Of a stretch of 64,000 bases of DNA, positions 29,620-42,205 are shown one piece after another. A model generated the notes under the pieces. That model was given only the letters and a program-made list of their open reading frames with translations, made no database searches and was not told the origin of the DNA. How positions within the stretch are numbered: position 1 is the first letter of the stretch; every line of letters begins with the position of its first letter. The stretch is taken from the NCBI GenBank assembly GCA_004194705.1, contig SADC01000331.1:1-64000 (forward strand), written 5' to 3'. The position numbers and the translations under genes are program-made. Source of the stretch: Ditylenchus dipsaci. Lineage: Eukaryota; Nematoda; Chromadorea; Rhabditida; Anguinidae.

Positions 29620-31760
29620 ATCTAAGACAGGGCGAATTTCGTTGTTTTTGATAGATCTCAGGTATATTTGTGTGCAGAAAAAATTTTAAAGACAAAACGG
29701 AAAGTGCCCAGAGTTGGGGAAAAATTGCTCAGTTTTTTTATTCAGTTCGTTTTAGCCAGAAAAGTATAAATCTGATAAGTCTATTACGTCTTTTTGTTAT
29801 TCTAGCTTCTTACGAAGTATCATTTATTCCAACATTTTTGAAGAAAGTCAAAGTATGAATTAAACTACTCTTCTGACTTGTTTCATACATTTACCTCTTT
29901 GTGCTACATTTCTAAAGATATTGCAATAAATGATATATATTTGGAAACTGAAATATCTAAAATTATACTACTAAAATTATCTGATGGTGTTATTACTTTG
30001 AAAAAAGTGCTCATATTTATGCTTAAACTAAAACAAAAACTGGCCTTTTTTTTCCGGAAACCTCGGCACTTTACGCATCGTCCAATTAAAATGTATCGTT
30101 ATAATGTTGTAAATTTGATTCTTTAGTTTGTGAAAATCAAAAATTCTAATGTGAATCAAATAAAGATCGTATAAACTATAAATTGGAACATTTTTTATTA
30201 AAACTGTAATACTTTTAGAAAGAGAGGTCCTCTCACGATATAATTAATTAATAGACAATACAAATAATTTGGTTTTTTTGCAAGTAGACTAGTTTCCTTC
30301 TTCTAAAAGCTTGGTAATTAGCACATGTCCAAGGTTGACTTCTTTAGAGGCAACTACTTCACTACCATTGTTCTGCGCTCGAAGATCTATCACACGCTTA
30401 ATTCAGCCTGCAAATAATAATTGGTTGAATTGACAACATGGCACCTTTTTGTCGGAAATCTGTCGCCTTATTTTTAAATTTGAATTTTCTACCTTATTTT
30501 AACACAACTTGGTTTTAATTTATACACCATTATGTAGCACCGAATCTCAGCTTTCTAATGAGCCATAAACCTTAGCTGTATAATTTAAAAAATTAGGAGT
30601 TTTACATCTTTAGATGGATGAACTTGAGCCGAAGTCTTACTTTCTTGTGATACTTAAATATTTGAATTTTTGAAATTATACACCTAAGTAGTGTAGCTCA
30701 TTAGAAAGCTGAGATTTAGAGCCACACGTTGGTATGAAATTAAAACTAAATTATGTTAAAATAAGGTAGAAAATGCAAATTTAAAAATTAGGCGCTATTT
30801 CACGACAAAAAGATGCCAGATTTATGCCGAGTAAAAAATTGGAGATTTCGGAGGGCCGGAGACTGCGAAATTTTCAAAATTCCGGCGGATGTGGTGGCGC
30901 TCATCTTCATACACACAATTTATATACACATTGATCACGATTTTTTTGTAAAAAATTGATTTTAATTACCAATCAGTGATTAGTAATCACGACTATTCAA
31001 ACATGTGTAAAATTTTTTGACCCTATCCAACAAACGGGGGGGGGGGGGGGGGAGGGGAAGGCGTTCGCCTTGGTCATCAATGCGCATCAATGGGTTTATA
31101 AAAGCCTGAAATATAACAAAAAACAACAACCACTTGGTTAGTTAGTGCGTGTATCATCCCGTATAAATGAGGCTGGATTATAAAAAAATGTAATTATGGG
31201 AGTTCTTCACGAGACAAAAATTCGTTTGTCCTAGGGCGCGAAATGGTCGGGCACGAAATGTCCTATGGCGCGAAAATGGGCGGCACGAAATGGGCAGGCA
31301 CGAAATGTCCTAGGGCACGAAAATGGCTCAGGCACGAAATGGGCAAACCCGGCGCCTGTCTTCGCCATTGTCTTGAGTTCAAACCATATTAAATAAATTT
31401 TTGAATTGTAAAGCAAAATCTTAAAAAGTTTTTGCAACAAGTCCCAGATCTTTATGCAAAAGGTCCTTGGCCGTTGAAAGAGCTTTTCAATGAGTACAAA
31501 CTCGCCTCATAAAAAATCTCTCAGAAAAAAAGTTATAACTGGCACAACGAACTACTCAAAATGGCGACACTCAAACACACAGCCGACCCAAATACTGTAT
31601 GAAGATTGCCTTATTATGTATTTTTGTGTTGCGTTTATTTATTTTTTCCTTCAGGCCAATCATTGAAATAGAAATGTTATGGTGTTGAACTTTTGCTGGA
31701 ATTTTGAATAAACTTCAAAACTCTGTCAAAAACTCTCATTAACGTTCAGCTTCTGTTTTT
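29620..31760. repeat. convergent intergenic region with palindrome, poly-G run and GGCACGAAATG array
   Basis: 29620-30230 is AT-rich 3' flank of bark with AATAAA at 29925. 30443-30822 is a palindrome (TTTTTGTCGGAAATCTGTCG and complement). 31034-31053 is a near-pure G run. 31228-31345 has about seven GGGCACGAAATG units with CCTAGGGCGCGAAA variants. No coding feature is convincing. Confidence 0.75.
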
Positions 31761-31762
31761 TA

Positions 31763-32195
31763 CAGTCAAACCTCTTTAAACCGGCACCCACAAAAGTTCG
31801 TTCCAGCCTTGGGTCCGACACTTTTTTTTAACCCAATTTTTGAAAGCTTTTAGCAGTTCTGTTTCGACAGTCTGGTCGGAAATATCGTGAGGATTCCGAT
31901 TTGCCGATCGTTTTTTTAAAGTCCTGCGATTTCATCATTAAAAAAGCAAAACCTCTTTAAACCGGCACCCCATTTCGAAATAGGGTGCCGGTTTAAAGAG
32001 GTTTTGATTTTTTAATGATGAAATCGCAGGATTTTAAAAAAAACGATCGGCAAAATCGGAATCCTCACGATATTTTCCGACCAGACTGTCGAAACAGAAC
32101 TGCTAAAAGCTTTCAAAAATTGGGTTAAAAGAAGTGTCGGACCCAAGGCTGGAACGAACTTTTGTGGGTGCCGGTTTAAAGAGGTTTGACTGTAT
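31763..32195. mobile_element. near-perfect 433-bp palindromic MITE with CAGTCAAACCTC ends
   Basis: ACAGTCAAACCTCTTTAAAC starts the left arm and its complement ends the right arm at 32195, with flanking TA. The arms are about 215 bp and almost identical, each containing GGCACCCACAAAAGTTCG and GGTCCGACACTT. The centre is near 31980. The young look of the arms suggests a recent fold-back insertion. 32196-32310 is a second, unrelated CAATAACAATCACC repeat ending GGTTCGACTGTAG. Confidence 0.9.
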
Positions 32196-32875
32196 TGGAA
32201 ATGCCGCTCTCAATAACAATCACTCTCATTAACGATCACCTCCCAATAACAATCACCTGAGGTGGGTCCCCTAGGGTGATCGTTATTGGGAGGTTCGACT
32301 GTAGGGCCAAATATTTGAAGATATAAATATTTTTTTTCAGAATAACAACGAGACTTTGCTATTGAAAAAATTACTATTATTTATACCTCCTGCACATCTT
32401 TACTAACAAAAAAAATTTTTGCTGATTGTCGTAGGCGTCCACTTTTGCTTCGATTTCTTCAGAATCGTCATCTAGTATGGCATCAGTTGCTACATCAATG
32501 CAATTTTGATGGCAACTACACTTATTAATTAAACTAATTAATTTATTTTACAAGTATGACTAAAATTTCCTCGGCAGCCCACCGGTGCTCCTAAACGCGC
32601 TCATTTTTGAAAACCTCTGGCGGATATTCTTTTTTTTGGGAAACGCGTAAGTATGAGCCCGAACCCATTCAAATTTTGATGCTTACTTTTTGTTTTAATT
32701 AGACACAAACAAGCCAATCCACCTTTTGGACGGCATGAAACATCAAAATTTTGCTCAAATCGTTGGGTTATTTTAGGGCATAGGGGTACTTATTACATTT
32801 GGGAGGGGTTAGAATGAAGGATAAGAACCGAAAAATTGTTATACCTTGCTTCTTTGCAAGTTAGACAGCATTACA

Positions 32876-35800
32876 CATATAGACACCCCTTCTGCATCAT
32901 CTGTACAAATCTTTGGTCCAGATGCTTCAAACCCTGAATCACTTCAATTTAAAACGAAGTTAATTCAACCAGAGGAACAAGAATAGCAGTTACCGTGAAA
33001 ATTTTAAATAAGCAAGATGAGAAAGAGCTTTATCAGAAGGTGCTTTAGTTTCATTGTCGTACTGGCCTTCTGAAGAACGGGTATCTCCTACGCTACTGAA
33101 ATAAGATTAATTTCACAGCATATTATTACGTACAAAAAAATAACCTAAACACATAGACTTTGTTAGTGAAATGACCACAGAAATCGAACCAAATAGTGAC
33201 AACTAATTCCTGCTCATCAAATTCCGTATTTACTGGGTTTGGTAGTTCTAAAATTCAAAATCAAACCAAGCATTCTATATTTAAAAATTAACCATGCATC
33301 AATCTCCAATGCAAAGTGTGATGATCAAATGAGGTGGTATGTCCAGAAAAAATCAAAGGATCCATCAAAGACCTTGGTTTTGTGATGTTTGATCTCATTT
33401 CTGGTATTTGAACATCTCTTACTTTTTTGTCCTTTTCGATATCTAAAAAATAAAGTTAATTTTTTTAATTTATATTTCTGTTATTTATTATTATTTTATT
33501 TAAATTCTATATTGATTTGTGTTGAAGACTCATGAATTGAAGAATTCTACGTAATTTACCCTTATAGTTTGACCGCCCTTATAAGATCTCGAAGAAATTT
33601 TCCTTACAATTTTTCTCCCTTATTGCCAGTGAGTGCTGCAGGTAGCAACACGATAACTTTTTTAGCGAAATTTTTTTTGCTAATTTTTTAAAATCTAGCC
33701 CGAACTTCAACAGCATCAAAATTTGAATAATTTTATAACTAAGTTTTTGGTTTCCAACGCGGCTCTGCAGCTTTACAGGCTAAGTTTGGGGTTATTCAAT
33801 CGCGAGCTGGAGTGAACCAGGCGAAGTTTTGGGTTATCAACTTAATATTAGAAGCTACTCAGATTTTAAGTGTGGTTTTAAAAAAAATGGAGTTATTGTA
33901 TTTTATTCACAAATCTTATAACCAACCTCGAAATACTTTGTTGAGCATGTCTAGAACAGGGATGTGGTGATTTATTCTGTTCTTCAAGTACTTCATAAAT
34001 ACTCCATTGACCTCTCCTTTTACTTCGTAAGCGCCAACACCCCCACTGGTTGCATAGCCATATACTGTATTTCTGTTCACTTTAACTTCTCTGCGAAATT
34101 TCTCAGCATATGTGTTGAAGGCTTCCAAGTTGCTCCTGCAAACAAATAAGAGGCTAAAATTCTAAAATTCCATTGAATGTCATCTTTAAAAATTTACGGA
34201 AGAAATTTTCGGCAAATGTCCAGCAAAATTAAATTTAAAGCTGGATTGTAGTCTCTAAACATGGACATAACCAATCCATTGATAGACAATCTTCGGGTCC
34301 GTAGTTTTCTGCTGGCGCTCCAATTGGCAATAGGTAGCACTGGCCATTAGCTTCAAAACCATGTCCCACAAAATAGAATACTGCTGAAATACAAAATGTT
34401 TCTGGCGACTCTGTCACAAAGGGTTGCACGAGAGTGTTTTTTTTAATTTGAATGGCTTCATGTGATTAACACCCCTGAATTACTTATTTACCGCCCTAAA
34501 ATTTTATATTGAAATTTCGCTTCATATTTATATTGTAGTTTTTAGCAAACTTTGCCAAATTTTTTGAGAACAGTGGATATTCAGACATTTCAAAAAATTA
34601 ATGTTTTTTAAACTTTTTACTCTACAGTATATGTTATGTTGCTCCATTTTCAAAAATATGTCATTATAGTGTGATAGCACATTCAAAAGCCAAAATCCAG
34701 GGCTACACGCTAATGTAAAAAATTTCAAAATTACAAAAAATTTGAAGAAAGTTTCAAAATAAAATTTTAGGGAGAAATTCAGTAATTTAAGGGCGTAAAT
34801 GAATATTAGCCAAATTTAAATTTTGAAATAATTTAAAAAATGATTAAAAATGCAATTAAAGGACCGTGAAACTTGATAAGCACAGCAATTTGGAAATTTT
34901 GAATTCGCGGGGGACCACCCTAATTTGGCATTAATGTTTTCGAATTGTTTTTTTTGCATGTAAATTTTTTCAAAATATAGAACCGTTTACTAGTCGAGCC
35001 AACGTTGCCCCACATTGCCAGATCGGACGACTTATCCTACATTCACTGCACCATAACTACTTATGAGAGTACAGGTTAAAAATTTACTCATGAATAGAAT
35101 TCAAATTTTCATTGCACACAAAAAAATTTATTGAAGAACATTTTGGACAAAATTAGGGTGGTCCCGCGCGAATTCAAATTCCGCAAATTGCTGTGCTTAT
35201 CAAGTTTCATGGTCCTTTAAAAAAACAAATGAACTAACCATAAACACCTTCACCAAAAAGTTTGCGGTATTCCTGTATAATAAATTTCATCTCATCTAGC
35301 CTCAAATCACCCAAGGTGACTGTCTTGAATTTCAATTGTTGTAAGGCATCAGCCAAAGACTCAGCATCACAGTGTGGAGTGATCAAGTTGGCCATCAAAG
35401 GGGCATATGTACGGTTACTGATTATAAGCGCTACTTTATCTGAAGCTACAATGTCCTCAGTTGCCAATGCTGCAAAAGCAAAATTTTAGACAATCAAAAA
35501 TCAGCGCCCGTGTTTTGCTGAAGTGTGGATTGTGTGTAGGGTCAAACAAAGACTAACTATCTAGTTGAGGATCCACCTGTCTAGGATGTGCATCTTCGCT
35601 AATTGTTCCGACTAGCCGGCAAATGTTGTTGAGCTTCTTCTTGCTACATGTTTCACAACCCGAAATTGAAACTTTTTTCTAATTTTATTCAAAATTTAAA
35701 AAAGGGATTACTAAAATCTTCGAAGGCGTAGGGTGATAAATCGACGACGTCTGAGATCATCTCTGATTGATGCATTTTGTTAGGTTTTCGATAAAAGGAG

Positions 35801-36919
35801 GACCATTCCTCGTCTTCTTCCACAAAATTCCATACTCTGCATTTAAAAACTGATCTAGCTGAGCAAAGACACCTAAGAATATAAAATAGGTTGGCTTTTA
35901 CGGAAAATCGGCCCTATTCAAGAAGAGAACAGTTTTTACCTTGGTCCCGCCTGTTGTTTTTGTGATTATTTAGGATTAGGCGAGGGTTGGCCATCATATT
36001 TTAGGACATACTCAAACATGAGTTCATAGCATGTTGAAACTGTTCCGACATAGGATGGCCAACCCTCGCCTAAACCTAAGTAATCACAAAAGATAAAAAC
36101 TAACAAAAAATATCTTATAGATAAAAAATGTCCTATTCCCCTATAGGGCCGAAAAATGTGTTAAAACCTTAGTATAACTAGCCATTTAGTCTGAACATCC
36201 ATCGGCCTGTCTTCTTCAAACCATTCATATTGGGGAGTGGGGAACCTGAGATTAAAAAATCAGGAGGAGTCAACGAAAATCAGATAATATAACCATTAGC
36301 ATGGCACAGCAGTTTCAGCTGTTCTTCTCTGTCACCGATGATTTTCACTGAAATCTGTTCCGATCTTGCCCAAATGACAGGACCTTGAAAAACTTTGGAT
36401 TAAAAACTATAAAGTTTTCATTATGATACAATCTTACGGAATTTTCGATGCAAGAGAAGCTGAGGTCGATCCATAGTTGATCCATAGATCTTCGATAGTC
36501 CATGGAGTTTTGTGAGTAAATGCCCAACTTCAAATGTTTAATGACAAATAATGTGATATAATTTTCAAAAAACCTGTTTGGCCTCTGTTGCCAAGTCTGC
36601 GGACGAGGTGCTGACCAAATTTCCTGATTGTCGATACCTTTCCGCTTCATCATGACTTAAAAAAACAAAAGCCTGTATGAATTTCCTGCTTCGAACAAAA
36701 ACCTTAGGTTATATGCTCCATTTGGGTCTTTAGAATCACTAAACAGATTCTGCCAAACATTGTCGACAGCCAAATATCTCGCCAACTGAAAAAGTAAGAG
36801 CTAGGCTCATGGCAGTTCAATTTAGTAAAATACCTGATGAAAAGGGTAGTCGAGAGTTCAGCTAGGTTTGTGTTTAAGTCAAAGTCATGTTCAAAAGCCA
36901 TCAAACAAGTATTTTTCAA
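32876..36919 (-). CDS. MALT1: type 1 paracaspase (MALT1 family)
   Basis: About 14 minus-strand exons form a paracaspase. They are 36919-36834, 36785-36703, 36655-36574, 36528-36438, 36347-36294, 36245-36179, about 35880-35712, 35469-35239, 34383-34198, 34135-33927, 33442-33293, 33247-33159, 33095-32994, and a possible last exon near 32936-32876. The N-terminus is death-domain-like (LARYLAVDNVWQNLFSD), followed by an Ig domain (ISVKIIGDREEQLKLLCHAN, PQYEWFEEDRP). The caspase-like fold starts KVALIISNRTY, has catalytic His in FYFVGHGFE and catalytic Cys in LLDICRKF, and continues VYGYATSGGVGAYEVKG. A C-terminal Ig-like part follows (ELVVTIWFDFCGHFTNK). The family cleaves after arginine and acts in NF-kB-type signalling in vertebrates, where it partners CARD-coiled-coil proteins and BCL10. 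A one-base shift lies near 34272 and another between the first two exons. Ends and the linker exon are approximate. Confidence 0.87.
34860..35220. mobile_element. palindromic MITE in a paracaspase intron
   Basis: AAAGGACCGTGAAACTTGAT and TTGATAAGCACAGCAATTTG at the left are mirrored at 35185-35218. Inner arms carry GAATTCGCGGGGGACCACCC and its complement. About 360 bp, between the KVALIISNRTY exon and the catalytic His/Cys exon. Confidence 0.85.
35950..36095. repeat. palindrome in a paracaspase intron
   Basis: TTTTTGTGATTATTTAGGAT and GGCGAGGGTTGGCCATCATA are mirrored by ATGGCCAACCCTCGCCTAAA and AAGTAATCACAAAAG. The arms are about 50-70 bp. Confidence 0.85.
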
Positions 36920-37543
36920 TAAATTCCATCAAAGGCAAAATTTTCATTTTCGAAAGTGCGCTTTTTTCAACTTTGTTAGCCGTTTTTTGGATGCTAGTGT
37001 AATGCAGCAGCAATATGACATGTTTGTTTACTGCATTGCTGGTCGATGTGAAGGTGATCTACGACCTTTTCTTGTCTTTCTCTCTTTCTATGCCCTATTT
37101 TACAAAAATTAATGCCGAATGATAAGAATTGATTGAGGGTCTGGAAGCAAATAGAAGGGTGTTCTCTTTTATTGCCCAAAAGATATTTTTACTTTTCTCG
37201 TGTAGATATTATTGTTGGTATTTGATATGACTTGATTAAATCTCATTTTTGTCGATGTTATATATCTTTTACTCTAGGTATAGACCCTTGATTCTAAATC
37301 GTGTACTCGGCATTGTGTTTTGACACACTTTTTGGAGACTGCTCTTAGGCTAGTTACCACTGATTTTGTAGCCAATAAGATGCGCTACAAAATAAGTGGT
37401 AAACTGACAAAGAGCAATCCTCAAAAAGTATGCCAAAACGGTATTCCAAAAACACTATTTTGAATTTGAGGGGGGGGGGGGTTGATTAGAGTAAAAACAG
37501 TATCTCTTTTACATTTTTTAGATAAATTTACTTTTTCTTCAAA
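36920..37543. promoter_or_regulatory. divergent paracaspase/MDH 5' region with palindromic insertion
   Basis: The two start codons face away across 624 bp, so promoters of both genes should lie here. No TATA box stands out. 37313-37443 is a palindromic element: TTTTGACACACTTTTTGGAG and GATTTTGTAGCCAATAAGAT with their complements. It ends about 100 bp before the MDH ATG and includes CCAAT-type and its inverted ATTGG in the arms. Degenerate relatives occur at 46935-47060. A G run is at 37471-37481. Confidence 0.5.
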
Positions 37544-40500
37544 ATGGTTCTCCGAGTTTTGGTCACTGGAGCCGCTGGCCAAATCGGCTATTCTCTTGTT
37601 TTGCAAATCGCAAAGGGTGATGTGTTTGGAAAAGACCAAGTATTATTTTCACTCAAATTGCATTGTTGTTAGATGCGTACTGAACTGAGTTTTTCAGCCC
37701 GTGGTGCTGGTTATGTTGGACATTCCCCAATTTGCTGATGCTCTTGAGGGTGTAGCCTTTGAATTGACTGATTGTGCTCTTCCTACTCTTGCTGGTCTAT
37801 AATGTTCCATGCTACGTTAATTTTTTTAAATAATCTGCTTTAAAGGTGTGGAGGCTGTGACCAATGAGGAGGCTGCCTTCAAAGACATTGACTTTGCATT
37901 CCTTGTGGGAGCTATGCCCCGCAGAGTATAATTTACCTTTTCCACAATTTCAATAAATAACTATGATATTCCATATCAGGAAGGAATGGAACGAAAAGAC
38001 CTGTTGGCTGCCAACGTCAAAATTTTCAAGTCCCAAGGTCAAGCATTGGCTAAGTTTGCCAAGCCCGATGTCAAGGTGAATTTTTGTCGTAACTCTGATA
38101 ACAAAATGAAATTTTGAGTTTGTAGGTGCTTGTAGTTGGAAATCCAGCAAACACCAACGCTTTTATCGCTGCTAAATATGCTGCAGACAAGATCCCCGCC
38201 AAAAACTTCAGGTGCTTTTTTAAAAGTAAAATGTTTGTGAATTGTGGCTGAAAACAATTGGGTCTAAAGCTTTCGGTCAGAAATTTTGGTTTTTTTCGGT
38301 CCTTGCTTTTCCTAGATGGCCTCATATATAGTATTCACAGTAATACGGTGACCGCAATGGAAGTGCGAGGTCGAGGTCTTTGAGGTGATGTAGCTCACCC
38401 AGATTTTGTCATTTTAATGACCTGAAAAGTTTTTTGACCTATTTTTAAGGTCCACTACTGAATAAAAAAAATTTTCCCACTATCGGATATGAAAAATAAA
38501 ATTTAGAAACGGACCTCGCATCTCATACGTCGCACCTCGACCTCGCACCTTACAGCTCCATTGTAAGCGAGCCATTATAAAATTTTATTTTGTATATCCA
38601 ATGGTGGGAAAGTTTATTTTATTCAGTAGCAAACGTTAAAAGTAGACCAAAAAACTTTTCAGATCAGTAAAATGACAAAATCTCGCTGAGATACATTGTC
38701 TTAAAGACCTCGAACCTCTATTGTGGCCACCGTATTAGAGAGGGTCCAGTTGATGGTTGCAGTTTAGAATCCACTCACGCAGCGTGCTCAGATGGATGAG
38801 ACAACCTCATATTCGGGTTTCTCGACCGCGATTTCACGATTTCATTCTGCGCGGAACTCTATTCGGTTTTAACCTAAAAATGTGCAAAAAGATTACAAAC
38901 AAAATTTTTAAGCGAAGGCCAAAAAGGGCAAAGCTTTTCCTTGCTGCTAAAAGACTTCTTTTTGCTCCCAAAGGACTTTTTTTTGCTGCTAATTTTTTTT
39001 GCTGCAAAAAGACTTTTTTTTGCGCCAAAAAGACTTTTTTTGCTGCAAAAGACTTTTTTTGCTCCCAAAGGACTTTTTTTTTGCTGCTAATTTTGTCTGC
39101 TGCAAAAAGACTTTTTTTGCTCCAAGAAGACTTTTTTTTGCTGCAAAAAGACTTCTTTTTGCTCCCAAAGGACTTTTTTTGCTGCTAATTTTGTCTGCTG
39201 CAAAAAGACTTTTTTTTGCTCCAAGAAGACTTTTTTTTGCTGCAAAAAGACTTTTCGTGCTGCAAAAAGACTTTTTTTTGCTGCTAAAATACTTTTTTTT
39301 GCTGCTAAAATACTTTTTTTGCTGCAAATATTCTTTTGCTTCACATGCCTTCTTCGCAGCATTTTTCACTAGGAATATCAATTATTATACATATTTTGCG
39401 GTCAATTCGTTTACAGTCAATGCGTCCACAGTCAATTCGTGCATTCGCCAATTCGTCCACACGTCAATTCGTCCACAGATCAATTAATCACACTTTCGAA
39501 ACCTAGGTAGTTCCTTATTCTCCAGGTGGGGTAAATCATTCTGAGCGTAAAAAAGTCCGGCTGAACAACTTAAGTACCGCCTAAAAATTTCGCGGCAAAA
39601 ACCGACTTTTCATACACACTAAATCACTCAAGGCACTGCTCTAGGCATGATATAATTATATACATCCTCAATCTGAATGATTCCCTTAATTTTAAGGTCG
39701 ACTACCTGGTACTTATGCATTTCGGGGGCAAAAACTAAATAAAACTTAAATTTTGGTTGAATTTTTTTCCAAAAAATTGATTTTTCATTTAGGAAGGTGT
39801 CAGAAAATAGCTTTAAATCATTCTGAGCGTAAAAAAGTTACTTAGCAGATGTTTAAACACTTTTCTCAAATCAATATAAAGTCCGCCCCCCCTCCCCCGT
39901 CCAAGTGCATACGTCGCGACTACCTTAAAGTAGGTACTGTTTTTTAAATAAATAACCCAGGGTATTAAAGATTCTAGGTAGTCAAAACAGGATTTTGGTC
40001 TCAACAAACTGTTTTCAGCACACAATTTTGGGTTGAATAGCATGGTTTATTCGTTCCTAAGAAATAATAAAAGTTTTGTGGACAAATTGACCGCAAAATA
40101 TGTATAATAATTGATATTTCTAGTGAAAAATGCTGCGAAGAAGGCATGTGAAGCAAAAGAATATTTGCAGCAAAAAAAGTATTTTAGCAGCAAAAAAAAG
40201 TCTTTTTGCAGCACGAAAAGTCTTTTTGCAGCAAAAAAAAGTCTTCTTGGAGCAAAAAAAAGTCTTTTTGCAGCAGACAAAATTAGCAGCAAAAAAAAGT
40301 CCTTTGGGAGCAAAAAAAAGTCTTTTTGCAGCAAAAAAAGTCTTTTTGGCGCAAAAAAAAGTCTTTTTGCAGCGAAAAAAAGTCCTTTGGGAGCAAAAAG
40401 AAGTCTTTTAGCAGCAAGGAAAAGCTTTGCCCGGCCAAAAATGCATTTAAGGATCTAATTCTGAGCCATTGACTTAAACTTTTTTCAGTGCTATGACACG

Positions 40501-41598
40501 TCTGGACCACAACCGTGCTACTGCTCAGATTGCTTTGAAGGCTGGTGTTGGCATTGCCAATGTCAAAAACGTGATTATCTGGGGCAACCACTCGAGCACC
40601 CAGTTCCCAGATGTACGCCACGCTAAAGTGGTCAAAGGTGAAATTTATTAAAGCGTTTTTGCTGATCCGATTACTAATTTGATCTCAAGACGGAAAAGAA
40701 GTTGACGCTTACAGCGCTGTCAATGACAATGCCTGGCTCCAGGGTCCTTTCATTGCTGTAAGAGTCATTTTTAAATTGTATTTTTATTTTTGACCTCCCC
40801 AAATTTGAGTGTGTGCAAAAACGAGGTGCTGTGATCATTGAAAAGCGCAAACTGTCCAGTGCCATGTCTGCCTCAAAAGCTGCTTGTGACCACATTAAAA
40901 ACTGGTACGCTGGCACTCCCGCAGGAGAATGGGTGTCAATGGCTGTGCCTAGTGATGGTTCTTATGGAATTGAGAAGGGGTTGGTCTTCTCCTTCCCTGT
41001 TACCATTGATGCCACCACCAAGGAATGGAAAATTGTGCAAGGACTAGAGTTGGATGATTTCGCTAAGGAGAAGATTGCAGCTACAACCAAGGTTTATCAT
41101 TATAGTCGAACCTCCGATACAATGGCACTCCTCAAGTTGACCCCCAGTTTAGTACCACGCTTTTTACCTCAATTTGAAGCGGAAGCCTTTTTCCAAATAA
41201 CTTCGGTGAGTCATGTCCTAAAAACCGCAATGATTCTGATTTTGCCGATCGTTTTTGGAAATGAGCACATTTTTGCCATTAAGACCCGCGGCGGCACCAA
41301 TTTTTTTTAAAGGGAGACCCTTATATGGCTAACCGGGGGTCTTAATGGTGAAAATAGAAACAATCGGCAGAATCTGAATTCTTGCAGTTTTTTCGGACTG
41401 GACTGACCGAACGCATATGGGGAAAGAGGCTTCAAAAATCGAGTTAAAAAATGGTGGACCCAGGTGGGGGTCGAACTTAAGGGTACCGTCTTCGGAGGTT
41501 CGACTGTATTCAAAAAAATTTCACATAGACTAGAACAAAATTACTTTTTGCAGGAATTGACGGAAGAGCGTGATGATGCTTTGGAAGCTTGCAAGTGA
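37544..41598 (+). CDS. MDH1: cytosolic malate dehydrogenase
   Basis: Nine exons give an uninterrupted 332-residue protein: 37544-37639, 37698-37794, 37846-37925, 37980-38075, 38126-38211, 40489-40637, 40690-40757, 40810-41091 and 41554-41598. It interconverts malate and oxaloacetate with NAD in the cytosol (malate-aspartate shuttle). The Rossmann motif VTGAAGQIG is near residues 7-15. The substrate-binding arginines lie in [12 protein letters not shown] and in LDHNR (Arg about 161), and the catalytic histidine is in [13 protein letters not shown] (His about 186), both at the standard positions for the cytosolic enzyme. There is no transit peptide, which separates it from mitochondrial MDH. 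Two introns are enlarged: 38212-40488 by a fold-back element with repeat-array arms, and 41092-41553 by a TA-flanked inverted-repeat element. AATAAA at 41785 is a likely poly(A) signal. No frameshift is present. Confidence 0.96.
38338..38740. mobile_element. MITE with TACGGTGACCGCAATGGA ends in MDH intron 5
   Basis: The left end AATACGGTGACCGCAATGG and the right end TATTGTGGCCACCGTATTA are inverted. Inner arms include GTCCACTACTGAATAAAAA and its complement. A second copy, cut by another insertion, lies at 62300-62705, and even the outside flank ATATATAGTATTCACAGTAA is shared there in inverted orientation. Confidence 0.8.
38930..40440. mobile_element. 1.5-kb fold-back element with tandem-repeat arms in MDH intron 5
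   Basis: The left arm (38930-39405) and right arm (40095-40440) are inverted copies built from about 12 degenerate tandem units of 26-36 bp such as GCTGCAAAAAGACTTTTTTT, with TGCTCC or TGCTGC junctions. The inner ends carry AATATCAATTATTATACATA and its complement, followed on the left by six GTCAATTCGTCCACA-type units (39395-39480). The loop (39480-40090) has no gene. The arms stay open in several frames only because the unit lacks stops ([16 protein letters not shown]). I do not regard these as proteins. Confidence 0.85.
41098..41515. mobile_element. pogo-like MITE in MDH intron 8
   Basis: TATAGTCGAACCTCCGATAC at 41100 and GTCTTCGGAGGTTCGACTGTA ending about 41511 are inverted, TA-flanked ends. 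Inside are CGTTTTTGGAAATGAGCACA and the inverted family module GATTGTTTCTATTTTCACC. About 415 bp, no coding. Confidence 0.85.
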
Positions 41599-42205
41599 CT
41601 CGACATTAAAAATCGATCCAAACTTTAGAACAGGATACTACTTATTTCTAAATTCATTTATAGCTAGGACTTTGGTATTCTTTGGACCAAATATTTATGT
41701 GTAGTCTCTCTTATTCAATACAAGACCTATTATATTCGGGTGTGTGTAAACGTGTGTGTGACTTAGATTCTTTATTATATTATCAATAAAGATAAATGCA
41801 TTAAGCAACAAGCACTTTTGAAAAAACAAAATATATACAAAAAGATAACGTAATTTGATTATTGTTATTATTACACTTGAAAAGAAACCTGTGAAATATT
41901 TTACATAATGCTAACAAAAATGCAAAATTAAAGCCGTAAGAAAAAAAAGTGAAATAAGGTGTGAAGTGGAGTGACTTTTGGAGAGCGAAACCATGAAATT
42001 TGTAAATGTTACAAAGTGTGTAATTCTTAAAAAAGGCATATGTATAATTTAGAATAACTTCATTTCAACAGCTAAATCTTCTGAAATTTCGAAATTTTAC
42101 TGCGAAATCTTTATTTTGGCTGCTCAAACCTCATCAAGCACTGAATAAAATATAGCATTTTTAACAAAAAAATGATCAAATTGTACTCTAACTAGCGAAT
42201 TGTAC

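Noticed and set aside
38757..39487. Long open frames rich in Lys, Phe and Leu in the MDH intron (and the mirrored ones at 40111-40458)
   Set aside because: They arise from a stop-free tandem repeat unit, are open in several frames on both strands and have no recognisable domain or splice-independent start.
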